A DNA stretch of 64,000 nt from Pseudomonas mohnii (GTDB taxonomy: Bacteria; Pseudomonadota; Gammaproteobacteria; Pseudomonadales; Pseudomonadaceae). The notes beneath the pieces were generated by a model that had not been told where the DNA came from, did no database searches, and was given only the letters and a program-made list of their open reading frames with translations. The stretch's first letter is position 1; each line of letters opens with the position of its first letter. Made by a program: the position numbers and the translations under genes. The stretch lies in the NCBI RefSeq assembly GCF_900105115.1, contig NZ_FNRV01000001.1:4820501-4884500 (forward strand). The letters are read 5' to 3'. Shown here in pieces: positions 16,997-26,374 of the stretch.

Positions 16997-19510
16997 ATGA
17001 TTCGCCGTTCGCTGCGCCAATCGTTACCTGCCGTTTTTGCCCTGTTGTTTGCATCGCCCCTGCTGGCGGCACCCGCCACCCAGCAGACGCTGTTCAACTT
17101 TGTGCGCCCCGCCGATGTGGTACAGGTGACCACTCAGGACGCCAACCTGCCGCAATCCAACGCCGAGCAAACCGCCGAAGGTGAAGTGCTGAGGCGGGTG
17201 ACGTTCAATCCGGTCGCTCGCCCGACCTTGCGGTTGACCCCGCAGACGGGGGGCTGGGACTGGTCGCAGTCGGGTTTCATGAGCCTGCGGGTGCAGAACG
17301 CCATGAATTGGGCGCTGACCCTGTACGTGACCATCCAGAGCAACGATGGCAAGACGCTGGTCAGCCGTGTCGATCTGCCGGCCGGCCCGGCGCAGACCCT
17401 GTTGGTGCCGTTGCAGCCGACATCGCCGTTGAGCCTGGGCATGAAGGCCGGGCCGCCCATGCCGATGACGGTCGACGGTCAGCGCATCCTGCTGGCCAGC
17501 AGCGCTGGTGAGCTGGATCGTGGCCAGGTGGTGGCGGTGAGCGTGTCGATGGACCAGCCGAAAGTGGCCCAGAGCATTCTGCTTGAGCGCTTCGGTGTGC
17601 AGGACGCCGAGGCCGTGACCCAGACCGTGTATGGCGCCTTGGTGGATGCCTACGGTCAATCGACCCGGGCCAAATGGCCGGAAAAGGTCAGCAGCGATGA
17701 GCAACTCAAAGGCGCCGCGGCCAAGGAACAGCAACAACTGAAAACCTGGCTGGCGGAACGTGAGAAGTCGCCCCTGGATAAATTCGGAGGTTGGACCAAC
17801 GGTCCGGCCTTCAAGGCCAGCGGTTTCTTCCGCACGGAGAAACGCGACGGTCGCTGGTACCTGGTGACCCCGGAAGGGCATCCGTTCTATTCGCTGGGGG
17901 TCAACACGGTTACCCCGGACGTCAATCAGACTTATATCGCCGGTCGTGAATGGATGTTCCAGTCACTGCCCAAGGCCGGAGAGCCCCTGGCCAGTCACTT
18001 CGGTGAAGGTGACACCCGTGGCGGCAACGGCGTTGATCAGGGCCGGGGCTTCAACGTCGGGCGCTGGTACGACTTTTATGGTGCCAATTTACAGCGCCTG
18101 TATGGCGACCCTTGTGCTCTGGGTAGCGATACCAAGGCCGGCGTCGCCGCAGCGGCCAAGGCTTATGCGGCAGAGGCCACGGCGGAGAAGGCCGCCGAGT
18201 CACCGGTTGTTCCTTCGACGGCCGAATCCGGGATTGCCGAAGCGGCCAAGACCGACGCCGCAGACGCGACAGTCGCGAACGCGGCTGAGCAAAAACCTGC
18301 CGAGCCCTGCAAAGCGACCTTCGATGAAAAGCGCTGGGCCGGTCATACCCTCGACCGTCTGCAAGCCTGGGGCTTCAACACCATTGGCAACTGGAGTGCG
18401 CCGGCACTGGGCAACGCCGATCGTGTGCCTTACACCTTGCCGCTATCGATCGTCGGCGATTATGCGAGCATCAGCACGGGAACGGACTGGTGGGGCGGTA
18501 TGCCCGATCCGTTCGACCCGCGTTTCGCCATGGCCACCGAGCGCGCCGTGGCCATCGCCGCTCGCGATCACCGCGACGATCCTTGGCTGATCGGCTTCTA
18601 CGCCGACAATGAAATGGCCTGGGCCGGCCCCGGCGACGATCCGAAGGCCCGCTACGCCCTGGCCTACGGTACGTTGAAAATGACCACCGACGTGCCGGCC
18701 AAACGCGCGTTTCTCAAGCAGCTGCGCGATAAATACCGCAACCAGGAAGGCCTGTCGAAAGCCTGGGGCATTGATTTGCCGGCATGGGAACTGATGGAAG
18801 ACCCCGGTTTCGAGCCGCCGCTGCCAAGCGCCGACCATCCGGAAATCGAGGCCGACTTCAAATACTTCCAGAAGGTCTTCGCCGACACCTACTTCAAGAC
18901 GATCTCTGATTCGCTCAAATGGCACGCGCCGAACCAGATGCTGCTCGGTGGCCGCTTTGCCATCAGCACACCAGAAGCCGTGGAGTCCTGCGCTCAATAC
19001 TGCGATGTGCTGAGCTTCAACATGTACACCCTGAAACCCCAGGACGGTTATGACTTCGCGCAACTGAACAGCCTCGACAAGCCAGTGCTGATTACCGAAT
19101 TCAACTTCGGTTCGACGGACCGTGGCCCGTTCTGGGGCGGCGTAACGCAACTGGCGAAGGAAGAGGACCGGGGCCCGGCCTACGCGAACTTCCTCAAGCA
19201 GGCGCTGAGCGAGCCGTCGATCGTCGGTGTGCACTGGTTCCAATACCTCGACCAACCCGTGACCGGGCGTCTGTTGGATGGCGAAAACGGTCATTTCGGT
19301 CTGGTGGGGATTACCGACCTGCCATTTCAGGGCTTTGTCGACAGCGTGCGCAAGAGCAACCTGGCGGCCGTCGATCAATTAGGCAAAGAGGCTGAAAAGG
19401 CCGGCGCCGAGGCCGATAAACAGAAACACGACGCCGAAGGCGGACGCAAGGCCGAGGCCGGCAAAGGGCCGGGCAAGGCTGCCGGCGGGCATTCTGGCAA
19501 GGGGCACTGA
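16997..19510 (+). CDS. Secreted GH50-like glycoside hydrolase (agarase-type)
   Basis: An 837-residue exported enzyme. Signal peptide MIRRSLRQSL...LLAAP, a beta-rich domain (residues 30-270), then a TIM barrel beginning GFFRTEKRDGRWYLVTPEGH at about residue 275, as in GH50/GH42-clan beta-agarases and beta-galactosidases. Candidate acid/base Glu is in GFYADNEMAW (about 538) and nucleophile Glu in LITEFNFGS (about 700). An Ala/Glu/Lys-rich low-complexity insertion occupies residues 376-435 inside the barrel, and the last 45 residues are Lys/Gly/Ala-rich. ATG 16997 begins the signal peptide; the longer frame from 16928 is unlikely. True substrate is unknown. Confidence 0.8.
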   Translation: MIRRSLRQSLPAVFALLFASPLLAAPATQQTLFNFVRPADVVQVTTQDANLPQSNAEQTAEGEVLRRVTFNPVARPTLRLTPQTGGWDWSQSGFMSLRVQNAMNWALTLYVTIQSNDGKTLVSRVDLPAGPAQTLLVPLQPTSPLSLGMKAGPPMPMTVDGQRILLASSAGELDRGQVVAVSVSMDQPKVAQSILLERFGVQDAEAVTQTVYGALVDAYGQSTRAKWPEKVSSDEQLKGAAAKEQQQLKTWLAEREKSPLDKFGGWTNGPAFKASGFFRTEKRDGRWYLVTPEGHPFYSLGVNTVTPDVNQTYIAGREWMFQSLPKAGEPLASHFGEGDTRGGNGVDQGRGFNVGRWYDFYGANLQRLYGDPCALGSDTKAGVAAAAKAYAAEATAEKAAESPVVPSTAESGIAEAAKTDAADATVANAAEQKPAEPCKATFDEKRWAGHTLDRLQAWGFNTIGNWSAPALGNADRVPYTLPLSIVGDYASISTGTDWWGGMPDPFDPRFAMATERAVAIAARDHRDDPWLIGFYADNEMAWAGPGDDPKARYALAYGTLKMTTDVPAKRAFLKQLRDKYRNQEGLSKAWGIDLPAWELMEDPGFEPPLPSADHPEIEADFKYFQKVFADTYFKTISDSLKWHAPNQMLLGGRFAISTPEAVESCAQYCDVLSFNMYTLKPQDGYDFAQLNSLDKPVLITEFNFGSTDRGPFWGGVTQLAKEEDRGPAYANFLKQALSEPSIVGVHWFQYLDQPVTGRLLDGENGHFGLVGITDLPFQGFVDSVRKSNLAAVDQLGKEAEKAGAEADKQKHDAEGGRKAEAGKGPGKAAGGHSGKGH

Positions 19511-19534
19511 GTCCTGACACACCGCGTCATCGTT

Positions 19535-19609
19535 CATCGCGAGCAGGCTCGCCCCACATTGGATCTCAATCGTTTCATAGGTCCCTGTGGGAGCGAGCCT
19601 GCTCGCGAT
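19535..19609. repeat. REP-type palindrome pair
   Basis: ATCGCGAGCAGGCTCGCCCC near 19536 and GGGAGCGAGCCTGCTCGCGA near 19589 are inverted copies of the common REP, separated by about 27 bases, just after the glycosidase stop. Confidence 0.85.
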
Positions 19610-19746
19610 GGCGTCTGTAAGGACGCCGGAAAAATCTGATCACTTCCAGGGGCGATTGACCGCCCGGCCCGACCCTGTTCCCAAATCCCTCAAGGGCTGG
19701 AACAATGCGGGCCACTTTGTAGAACGCTTGTCCGGGGGAGTTGCGG

Positions 19747-20892
19747 GTGCAGATTCAGGGTTATTACGAGCTCAAGTTCGAAGCGGTACGCGAGGCCTTC
19801 GCGGCATTGTTCGACGATCCGCAGGAGCGTGGCGCAGCGCTGTGCATCCAGATCGGCGGCGAAACCGTCGTCGACCTCTGGGCCGGCACCAGCGACAAGG
19901 ACGGCGCGCAAGCCTGGCACGGCGACACCATCGCCAACCTGTTTTCCTGCACTAAAACCTTTACTGCCGTCACTGCCCTGCAACTGGTCGCCGAAGGCAA
20001 GCTGCAACTGGATGCGCCGGTTGCGCGTTATTGGCCCGAGTTTGCCGCCACCGGCAAAGCGTCCGTGACGTTGCGCCAACTGCTCTGCCACCAGGCCGGT
20101 CTGCCGGCGCTACGGGAATTGCTGGCACCCGAAGCCCTTTACGACTGGCAAACCATGGTCGACGCCCTGGCTGCTGAAACACCGTGGTGGACGCCGGGAC
20201 AGGGGCATGGGTATGCGGCGATCACTTATGGCTGGCTGGTCGGTGAATTGTTGCGCCGTGCCGATGGGCGCGGGCCGGGTGAATCCATCGTGGCGCGGGT
20301 AGCCAAGCCTTTGGGGCTGGATTTCCACGTCGGTCTGGCCGACGAAGAGTTTCATCGCGTGGCGCATATCGCCCGTGGCAAGGGCAATGTCGGCGATGCC
20401 GCTGCCCAGCGCCTTCTGCAAGTGACCATGCGCGATCCCACGGCCATGACCACCCGGGCGTTTACCAACCCGCCTTCGATCATGACCAGCACCAACAAGC
20501 CGGAATGGCGGCGCATGCAACAACCCGCTGCCAATGGTCACGGCAATGCCCGTAGCCTGGCCGGGTTCTATGCCGGTCTGCTCGATGGCAGCTTGCTGGA
20601 AGGCGAAATGCTCGACGAACTGACCCGCGAGCACAGCCTTGGCGAGGACAAGACATTACTGACCCAGACCCGTTTCGGTCTGGGGTGCATGCTCGATCAA
20701 CCGGACGTGCCCAACGCGACGTTCGGCCTCGGCCCGCGAGCGTTCGGTCATCCGGGCGCGGGCGGTTCCATCGGTTTTGCTGACCCGGAGCACGATGTTG
20801 CCTTCGGTTTTGTGACAAATACATTGGGGCCGTACGTCTTGATGGATCCGCGCGCACAAAAGCTTGTGCGGGTACTGGCCACTTGTCTGTAA
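19747..20892 (+). CDS. Beta-lactamase family serine hydrolase (EstB-type esterase)
   Basis: A 381-residue class C beta-lactamase-fold hydrolase without a signal peptide, hence probably a cytoplasmic esterase or transesterase like EstB. The S-x-x-K nucleophile motif is SCTK near residue 68 (NLFSCTKTF), the Tyr motif is in GHGYAAITYGWLVG, and HPGAGGSIGFADP replaces the KTG box. GTG 19747 (MQIQGYYELKF) is chosen because GGGGGAG ends 6 bases upstream; the in-frame TTG 19741 would touch the ribosome site. Substrate is unknown. Confidence 0.87.
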   Translation: MQIQGYYELKFEAVREAFAALFDDPQERGAALCIQIGGETVVDLWAGTSDKDGAQAWHGDTIANLFSCTKTFTAVTALQLVAEGKLQLDAPVARYWPEFAATGKASVTLRQLLCHQAGLPALRELLAPEALYDWQTMVDALAAETPWWTPGQGHGYAAITYGWLVGELLRRADGRGPGESIVARVAKPLGLDFHVGLADEEFHRVAHIARGKGNVGDAAAQRLLQVTMRDPTAMTTRAFTNPPSIMTSTNKPEWRRMQQPAANGHGNARSLAGFYAGLLDGSLLEGEMLDELTREHSLGEDKTLLTQTRFGLGCMLDQPDVPNATFGLGPRAFGHPGAGGSIGFADPEHDVAFGFVTNTLGPYVLMDPRAQKLVRVLATCL

Positions 20893-21005
20893 ATCACGCC
20901 CAAGGGTTCCGGAGTTGGAACCCGAAAGCCTTTTCAGTTTCGAATCGTCTGTTTATGCGGGCCAATCCGGCCTGATTTTTATGACTTCATTTTTGTGGAT
21001 ATCCA

Positions 21006-22097
21006 ATGTCATCCAAACCAACTCTCGCTTTGGCACTGTGCTTCGCTATAACCGGTTGTGCACAGACACCTAAAAATGATGCAGACGGCGGTAGCTGGTG
21101 GCCGTTTGGTTCCTCCGACAAAGTCGCAGCCAAAGAGCCTGCTCCGGCGCCCCTCAAGCCTGCCGTCAGCGCTCCGGTGGCCAAGACTGAAAGCAGCAGC
21201 CATTGGTACTGGCCGTTTGGTTCCGATGACAGCAGTGACAAATCTGCAGCCAAACCGGAAGTAAAACCTGAAGCCAAGCCTGTCGCCGTGGCCAAGGCTG
21301 ACGCCGATTCCGGTGGCAAGTGGTGGTGGCCGTTCGGTGGCAAGGACCAGAGCACCGCCAAAGTCGTGCCGATGCCGGACCCGAAAGTGACCCAGGCCTG
21401 GCTCGATGACTACGAACCGCGCCTGCGCGAAGCGATCAAGGGCAGTAACCTGCAACTTGAACGTCGTGAAAACGTGCTGGTGGTGACAGCGCCGGTCGAA
21501 GGCTCGTTCAACCCGGATCGCCCGGCGATGCTGCTGCCAGTGACCCTTGGTCCTTTCACCCGCGTGGCGAAAATCCTTGAAGTCGATTCGAAGACTGCCG
21601 TACTGGTGCTAGGCCACAGTGACACCTCGGGTGCCGCACCGGCCAACGTGAAGTTGAGTCAGGAGCGAGCACAGGCCGTGGCTGCGATCTTCCGTCTCAG
21701 TGGTCTGCAGCGTGATCGCCTGATGCTGCGTGGCATGGGTGGTGAAGCCCCGCGTGCCGCCAATGACAGCGTTGAAGGTCGCGCCTTGAACCGTCGCGTA
21801 GAGCTGCTGGTCACTCCGCAGAACACCATGGTTGCATTGCTGAGCAAGTACAACATGCCGGCCCCTGCGCCAGTGACGATGGTTGCCGCGCAAGATGTCA
21901 AGCCAGTTGCCAAGCCAGTGACCCCGGCACCTGCGGCCAAGAAAGCTGCGGTTCCAGCGACGAAAAAAGCGCCGGCCAAGAAAGCCGCCGCCAAGAAGAC
22001 GCCGGCTAAAACAGCGACTCCAGCGAAAAAGACTGCACCGGCCAAAGCCGCTGCCGACACGAAAAAAGTCGCTGACGCCGATACCACAAAGAAGTGA
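21006..22097 (+). CDS. OmpA-family lipoprotein with WPFG repeats and Lys-rich tail
   Basis: A 363-residue predicted lipoprotein (lipobox ITGC, Cys 18). Residues 20-120 hold three similar units each carrying a tryptophan-rich core: WWPFG (31-35), WYWPFG (67-72), WWWPFG (106-111), each followed by acidic/Ser residues and KxAAK. The OmpA peptidoglycan-binding domain spans about residues 165-275 (VLVLGHSDTSGAAPANVKLSQ, LNRRVELLV). The last 75 residues are a repetitive Ala/Lys/Pro tail (KKAPAKKAAAKKTPAKT) like histone H1 or AlgP. It lies 24 bases upstream of pdxH, as PA1048-PA1049 do. Confidence 0.9.
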   Translation: MSSKPTLALALCFAITGCAQTPKNDADGGSWWPFGSSDKVAAKEPAPAPLKPAVSAPVAKTESSSHWYWPFGSDDSSDKSAAKPEVKPEAKPVAVAKADADSGGKWWWPFGGKDQSTAKVVPMPDPKVTQAWLDDYEPRLREAIKGSNLQLERRENVLVVTAPVEGSFNPDRPAMLLPVTLGPFTRVAKILEVDSKTAVLVLGHSDTSGAAPANVKLSQERAQAVAAIFRLSGLQRDRLMLRGMGGEAPRAANDSVEGRALNRRVELLVTPQNTMVALLSKYNMPAPAPVTMVAAQDVKPVAKPVTPAPAAKKAAVPATKKAPAKKAAAKKTPAKTATPAKKTAPAKAAADTKKVADADTTKK

Positions 22098-22121
22098 TTC
22101 GTTAACCAAAAGGAAAACGCC

Positions 22122-22769
22122 ATGACCAAGGCTCTGGCTGATATGCGTCGCGACTACACCCGTGATGGCCTGACCGAGGCGCAAGCTCCGGCCGAGCCGT
22201 TTGCGCTGTTCCACCAGTGGTTCGCTGATGCGGTGAAAACCGAACAGGCACCGGTGGAGGCAAACGCCATGACCTTGGCCACTGTCGATCAGGACGGCCG
22301 ACCGCATTGCCGTATCCTGTTGCTCAAGGGCCTGGACGCCCAGGGCTTCACCTTCTTCACCAATTACGACAGTGCAAAGGGTCAGCACCTGGCCGAGAAC
22401 CCATTCGCGGCCATGACTTTTTTCTGGCCAACCCTGGAGCGTCAGGTGCGCATCGAGGGGCGGGTGGAGAAGGTCACGCCTGAAGAGTCCGACGCTTACT
22501 ATCAGGTTCGCCCATTGGGCAGCCGCCTCGGTGCCTGGGCGTCGCCCCAAAGCCGGGTGATTGCCGATCGCGCGGAGCTGGAAGCGCTGCTCAAAGATAC
22601 CGAGCAACGATTCAGCGACACCCAGCCGCATTGCCCGGAACATTGGGGCGGCTACCGTCTGGTGCCGCAGCGCATCGAGTTCTGGCAAGGCCGCCCAAGC
22701 CGCCTGCACGACCGCCTCAACTATCGCCTGCAGGGTGCCGACTGGCTTCTTGAGCGTCTGGCACCTTAA
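22122..22769 (+). CDS. pdxH: Pyridoxamine 5'-phosphate oxidase
   Basis: The 215-residue FMN enzyme oxidises pyridoxine or pyridoxamine 5'-phosphate to pyridoxal 5'-phosphate, the final step of vitamin B6 synthesis and salvage. Family segments are all present: [20 protein letters not shown] at the N-terminus, FMN-binding [39 protein letters not shown], and the C-terminal [20 protein letters not shown] plus LHDRLNY. Length is normal. AAAAGGA precedes ATG 22122. Confidence 0.97.
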   Translation: MTKALADMRRDYTRDGLTEAQAPAEPFALFHQWFADAVKTEQAPVEANAMTLATVDQDGRPHCRILLLKGLDAQGFTFFTNYDSAKGQHLAENPFAAMTFFWPTLERQVRIEGRVEKVTPEESDAYYQVRPLGSRLGAWASPQSRVIADRAELEALLKDTEQRFSDTQPHCPEHWGGYRLVPQRIEFWQGRPSRLHDRLNYRLQGADWLLERLAP

Positions 22770-22773
22770 GCGC

Positions 22774-23010
22774 CTACTGGTCGGGATAGCCTGCCGCGGC
22801 GGCCTCCAGCCATTGCGGCAGGTCTCGGCGTTTGATCTTTTGCGCGTGAGCGCTCGCCAGTTGCTGGAGCATGAACGCCTTTTTCCGCTCGTCCTTGCCA
22901 GCCAGTGCCAGCGCCAGATCGCGGTCCATCCAGCGTTTGATCCTTACGTACAGCCACCAGTGGAAATACAGACCGGCAACCGTAGTGACGACAATGATAA
23001 AGTAATCCAT
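22774..23010 (-). CDS. Small single-pass membrane protein, unknown
   Basis: A 78-residue protein with one N-terminal hydrophobic span (YFIIVVTTVAGLYFHWWLYV) followed by a charged cytoplasmic tail (RIKRWMDRDLALALAGKDERKK, LASAHAQKIKRRDLPQWLEAA). It is convergent with pdxH, five bases apart. The family is conserved near pdxH in pseudomonads as far as I recall, with no known function. Confidence 0.7.
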   Translation of the reverse strand: MDYFIIVVTTVAGLYFHWWLYVRIKRWMDRDLALALAGKDERKKAFMLQQLASAHAQKIKRRDLPQWLEAAAAGYPDQ

Positions 23011-23177
23011 GAAAATCCTGGTTCAGTCGCGCAGATCGAGAAATTTGCCACTACCGTGTGATTAATTCGTGAGAATGCCTGTACAAGGCCTGAATCAGAA
23101 CATTTTTATCCGGGCGATGCCGTGACAGGTGTCAAGCTGCGGAGTTAAATGATTACCCGTCCTTTGGAGTTGATGCT

Positions 23178-23642
23178 ATGCGTAAGTCTGTTCTGCTGGT
23201 TGCTTCCTTTTCCACGATGGCGATGTTGCTCACCGGCTGCCAATCGAGCCTGACCGGTGACTCCTACTCCCGTGACGAAGCACGTCGCGTGCAGACCGTC
23301 CGCATGGGCACCATCGAATCCCTGCGTCCGGTGAAAATCGAAGGCACCAAGACCCCGATCGGCGGCCTCGCCGGTGCAGCTGTCGGCGGCGTTGGCGGCA
23401 GCGCCATCGGTGGCGGCAAGGGCAGCATCGTCGCTGCAGTCATCGGCGCAGTCGCCGGCGGCCTGGTGGGTTCGGCAGCCGAAGAAGGCCTGACGCGTAC
23501 CCAGGGTGTCGAGATCACCGTGCGCGAAGACGACGGCAGCATGCGCGCCTACGTCCAGGAAGTTCAGCCAAACGAAGTGTTCCGTGTGGGTGAGCGTGTT
23601 CGCATTTCCACCGTTGGCGGGACCAGCCGCGTTTCGCACTAA
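23178..23642 (+). CDS. Glycine-zipper outer-membrane lipoprotein (SlyB/Pcp type)
   Basis: A 154-residue lipoprotein: signal peptide MRKSVLLVASFSTMAMLLTGC with lipobox LTGC, then a glycine-zipper double-helix segment (GGLAGAAVGGVGGSAIGGGKGS, IGAVAGGLVGSAAEEGL) and a small C-terminal beta domain (VEITVREDDGSMRAYVQEV). This is the 2TM glycine-zipper architecture of SlyB/PAL-cross-reacting lipoproteins that stabilise the envelope. It has its own terminator at 23664-23697. Confidence 0.92.
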   Translation: MRKSVLLVASFSTMAMLLTGCQSSLTGDSYSRDEARRVQTVRMGTIESLRPVKIEGTKTPIGGLAGAAVGGVGGSAIGGGKGSIVAAVIGAVAGGLVGSAAEEGLTRTQGVEITVREDDGSMRAYVQEVQPNEVFRVGERVRISTVGGTSRVSH

Positions 23643-23663
23643 GCCGGAATAAGGTCAAAAGAA

Positions 23664-23697
23664 AACCCCGATCAGGTGAGCTGGTCGGGGTTTTTTG
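23664..23697 (+). terminator. Intrinsic terminator
   Basis: AAACCCCGATCAG (23664-23676) pairs with CTGGTCGGGG (23682-23691) across a 5-base loop with one wobble pair, followed by a six-T run. It starts 21 bases after the lipoprotein stop. Confidence 0.9.
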
Positions 23698-23786
23698 TTG
23701 CGCAAGCAATTACGGATGACACTTGGCCGGGACAGGTTGTGGCTTCAGGGCCACGCTTTGACGGCCTGGAAAGTGGCCTCTGATGT

Positions 23787-24974
23787 TCAGGAAGGCAACG
23801 TAGCGTGCTTGCGACTCGCCATGGCCGTCACCGCATAACCGATCAACGCCGCCAATATCGAACCGGTCAAAATCCCCATTCGATCCATGCCCGCATAGTC
23901 GCTGGCGCCCGGTTCGAAGGCCAGGGAGCCGACGAACAGGCTCATGGTGAAACCGATGCCACAGAGAATTGCCACACCCAGCACCTGACCCCAATTGGCG
24001 CCCTGGGGCAGGGCGGCGATGCCTGTTTTCACTGCCAGCCAGGTCAAGCCGAACACACCGAGGGTTTTGCCGAGCAGCAGGCCGACCGCAATGCCCATCG
24101 GCACGTCGTGGGTGAAGCTGTCGACGGTGACGCCGCTCAGGGACAGGCCGGCGTTGGCAAAGGCGAACAGCGGCAGGATGCCGTACGCTACCCACGGATG
24201 CAGCGCGTGCTCCAGGGTCAGCAGCGGCGAGGGTTCGGCATTTTTCGTGCGCAGTGGGATGCAGAACGCCAGAGTCACGCCGGCCAGCGTGGCGTGCACG
24301 CCGCTCTTGAGCACACAGACCCAAAGGATCAGGCCGATGATCATGTACGGCCCGAGCTTGACCACGCCGAGTCGGTTCATCGCGATCAACGCCGCAATAC
24401 AGGCGGCGGCCAGTGCCAGGGACAGGGTCGACAGCGCACCGGAGTAGAAAATGGCAATGATGATGATCGCGCCGAGGTCGTCGATGATCGCCAGGGTCAT
24501 GAGGAACAGTTTCAACGAGACCGGGACGCGTTTGCCCAACAGTGCCAGTACGCCCAGCGCGAAGGCGATATCGGTGGCAGTCGGGATCGCCCAGCCGTTC
24601 AAGGCCGGTGGATTGTCACGGTTGAGGAACCAGTAGATCAGCGCCGGCACGACCATGCCGCCAATGGCGGCCGCACCGGGCAGGACGATCTGTGAGGGTT
24701 TGGACAATTGCCCGTCGAGTACTTCGCGCTTCACTTCCAGACCGATCAGCAGGAAGAACAGCGCCATCAGGCCGTCATTGATCCAAAGCAGCAGCGGCTT
24801 GGCGATTTTCAAGGCACCGACCTGGGCAACCACGGGGGTGTCCAGCAGGCCGTTGTACAGCCACGACAGCGGGGAGTTGTTGATGACTAAAGCGAGGACA
24901 GCCGCAGCGATCAGTAACAGACCGCTGGCAGCTTCCAACTGAAAGAAACGCGTGAAAGTGCTACGCAGAGGCAA
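23787..24974 (-). CDS. nhaA: Na+/H+ antiporter NhaA
   Basis: A 395-residue inner-membrane antiporter exporting Na+ in exchange for protons. The essential aspartate pair is visible in [16 protein letters not shown], with [17 protein letters not shown] and [20 protein letters not shown] also diagnostic. The start is a TTG at 24974 (translated [14 protein letters not shown]); GGAGAG lies 5 bases upstream on the minus strand and no in-frame ATG is near, so the TTG is well supported. No nhaR neighbour is present. Confidence 0.94.
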   Translation of the reverse strand: MPLRSTFTRFFQLEAASGLLLIAAAVLALVINNSPLSWLYNGLLDTPVVAQVGALKIAKPLLLWINDGLMALFFLLIGLEVKREVLDGQLSKPSQIVLPGAAAIGGMVVPALIYWFLNRDNPPALNGWAIPTATDIAFALGVLALLGKRVPVSLKLFLMTLAIIDDLGAIIIIAIFYSGALSTLSLALAAACIAALIAMNRLGVVKLGPYMIIGLILWVCVLKSGVHATLAGVTLAFCIPLRTKNAEPSPLLTLEHALHPWVAYGILPLFAFANAGLSLSGVTVDSFTHDVPMGIAVGLLLGKTLGVFGLTWLAVKTGIAALPQGANWGQVLGVAILCGIGFTMSLFVGSLAFEPGASDYAGMDRMGILTGSILAALIGYAVTAMASRKHATLPS

Positions 24975-25224
24975 GGTCGCTCTCCATCGGTGAATTCAAA
25001 AGGTGGGACACCCTAACCCGTACGGTTAGTTGTTAAAACAAAAGTTATATTCTTTTTTGTTATATGTCGTTACAACACGATTGTCCCGCAAGAACTTGAG
25101 CCTAGCAGTTGCCGGGCGTATTGAAGCTCAGCTGTACCTGTGCGTGATGTAGGATTTTTCCTAAGCTTGATGGCTGAGGCTTGTGACATGGCCGACTCCT
25201 GCCCGATTCCACGAGAAAACCACC
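24975..25224. promoter_or_regulatory. Divergent promoter region, nhaA / PLP enzyme
   Basis: The 250 bases include an inverted repeat CTAACC-N5-GGTTAG (25013-25029) and an AT-rich block (about 25030-25075) with a TTGTTAAAACAA palindrome and two GTTATAT copies. No gene is visible. These are candidate operator and promoter elements; no regulator is identified. Confidence 0.4.
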
Positions 25225-26319
25225 ATGAGCGACAACCGACAGTGGGCCCGCGAAGCCATCCGGATCATTGAAGCCGACTTCCAGCGCAGCGCCGACACCC
25301 ACCTGATCCCTTTGCCGCTGCCGGGGTTTCCGGGCATCGAGTTGTACTTCAAGGACGAATCCAGTCATCCCACTGGCAGCCTCAAACACCGCTTGGCTCG
25401 TTCTCTGTTCCTCTATGCGTTGTGTAATGGCTGGCTCAAGCCCGGCGCGCCGGTGATCGAGGCGTCCAGCGGCTCGACGGCGATTTCCGAGGCATACTTC
25501 GCCCGCATGCTGGGTTTGCCGTTCATTGCGGTGATGCCGGCGACCACCTCCAGGGAAAAAATCGCACAGATCGCGTTCTACGGTGGCCAGAGCCATCTGG
25601 TGGATGATCCGACGCAGATCTATGCCGAGTCCGAACGCCTGGCCCGTGAGCACGATGGGCACTTCATCGATCAGTTCACTTACGCCGAGCGCGCCACCGA
25701 CTGGCGGGCGAACAACAACATCGCCGAGTCGATTTTCCAGCAGATGCGTTTCGAGCAGCACCCGGAGCCGAGCTGGCTGATTTCCAGCCCCGGCACCGGT
25801 GGCACCACGGCGACCTTGGGGCGTTACGTGCGTTATCGCCAGCATTGCACCCGCGTGCTGTGTGCCGATGCCGAGCGCTCGGTGTTTTTCGATTACTACC
25901 AGAGCGGCGATGCCAGCCTGAGTCTTGACCATGGCTCGCGGATAGAAGGAATTGGCCGGCCACGGGTGGAGGCGTCGTTCCTGCCCAAGGTGATCGATGC
26001 GATGGTCAAGGTTCCGGATGCGCTGTCGCTGGCCGCCATGCATTACCTGGCCGAGCGTTTGGGGCGTCATGTGGGCGGATCGAGCGGGACCAACCTGATT
26101 GGCGCCTTGATGGCAGCGCAGCAGATGACGGTGGCGGGGGAGGCGGGGTCAATCGTGGCGATATTGTGTGATGGCGGAGAACGCTACGCCACGACTTACT
26201 ACAATCAAGCCTGGCTCAAGGCCCAGGGGTATGAGCTGACCGGTTTGATCGCGGCGGTTGCGGCGACGGTCGAGCGGGGTGAGCCGTTGCCGGCCAGCAT
26301 TCTGCGCGCCAATATCTGA
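25225..26319 (+). CDS. PLP-dependent cysteine synthase-like enzyme
   Basis: A 364-residue fold-type II PLP enzyme. The PLP Lys is in HPTGSLKHRLARSLF near residue 60, with the substrate loop EASSGSTAISEAYFA, and the phosphate-binding segment SSPGTGGTTATLG near residue 195. It resembles the cysteine synthase / L-cysteine desulfhydrase (Cds1-like) subfamily rather than CysK or CysM, because of the long N-terminal section and SSGSTAI in place of TSGNTG. ATG 25225 (MSDNRQWAREAI) is chosen over an upstream frame extension. Reaction direction is uncertain. Confidence 0.85.
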   Translation: MSDNRQWAREAIRIIEADFQRSADTHLIPLPLPGFPGIELYFKDESSHPTGSLKHRLARSLFLYALCNGWLKPGAPVIEASSGSTAISEAYFARMLGLPFIAVMPATTSREKIAQIAFYGGQSHLVDDPTQIYAESERLAREHDGHFIDQFTYAERATDWRANNNIAESIFQQMRFEQHPEPSWLISSPGTGGTTATLGRYVRYRQHCTRVLCADAERSVFFDYYQSGDASLSLDHGSRIEGIGRPRVEASFLPKVIDAMVKVPDALSLAAMHYLAERLGRHVGGSSGTNLIGALMAAQQMTVAGEAGSIVAILCDGGERYATTYYNQAWLKAQGYELTGLIAAVAATVERGEPLPASILRANI

Positions 26320-26339
26320 GGTCTTTCAAATATCCCAAG

Positions 26340-26369
26340 CACCCTGTGGGAGCGAGCTCCCACAGGGTG
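26340..26369. terminator. Perfect 13-bp inverted repeat between convergent genes (REP-like)
   Basis: CACCCTGTGGGAG (26340-26352) and CTCCCACAGGGTG (26357-26369) surround CGAG. It is made of the outer part of the common REP and may act as a bidirectional transcript end between the PLP-enzyme and flavoprotein genes. Only short T-rich tails follow. Confidence 0.6.
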
Positions 26370-26374
26370 TTGTT

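Noticed and set aside
21006..22097. The Lys/Ala/Pro-rich OmpA gene as a histone-like DNA-binding regulator such as AlgP
   Set aside because: The tail is similar, but the lipobox and OmpA domain place the protein in the envelope.
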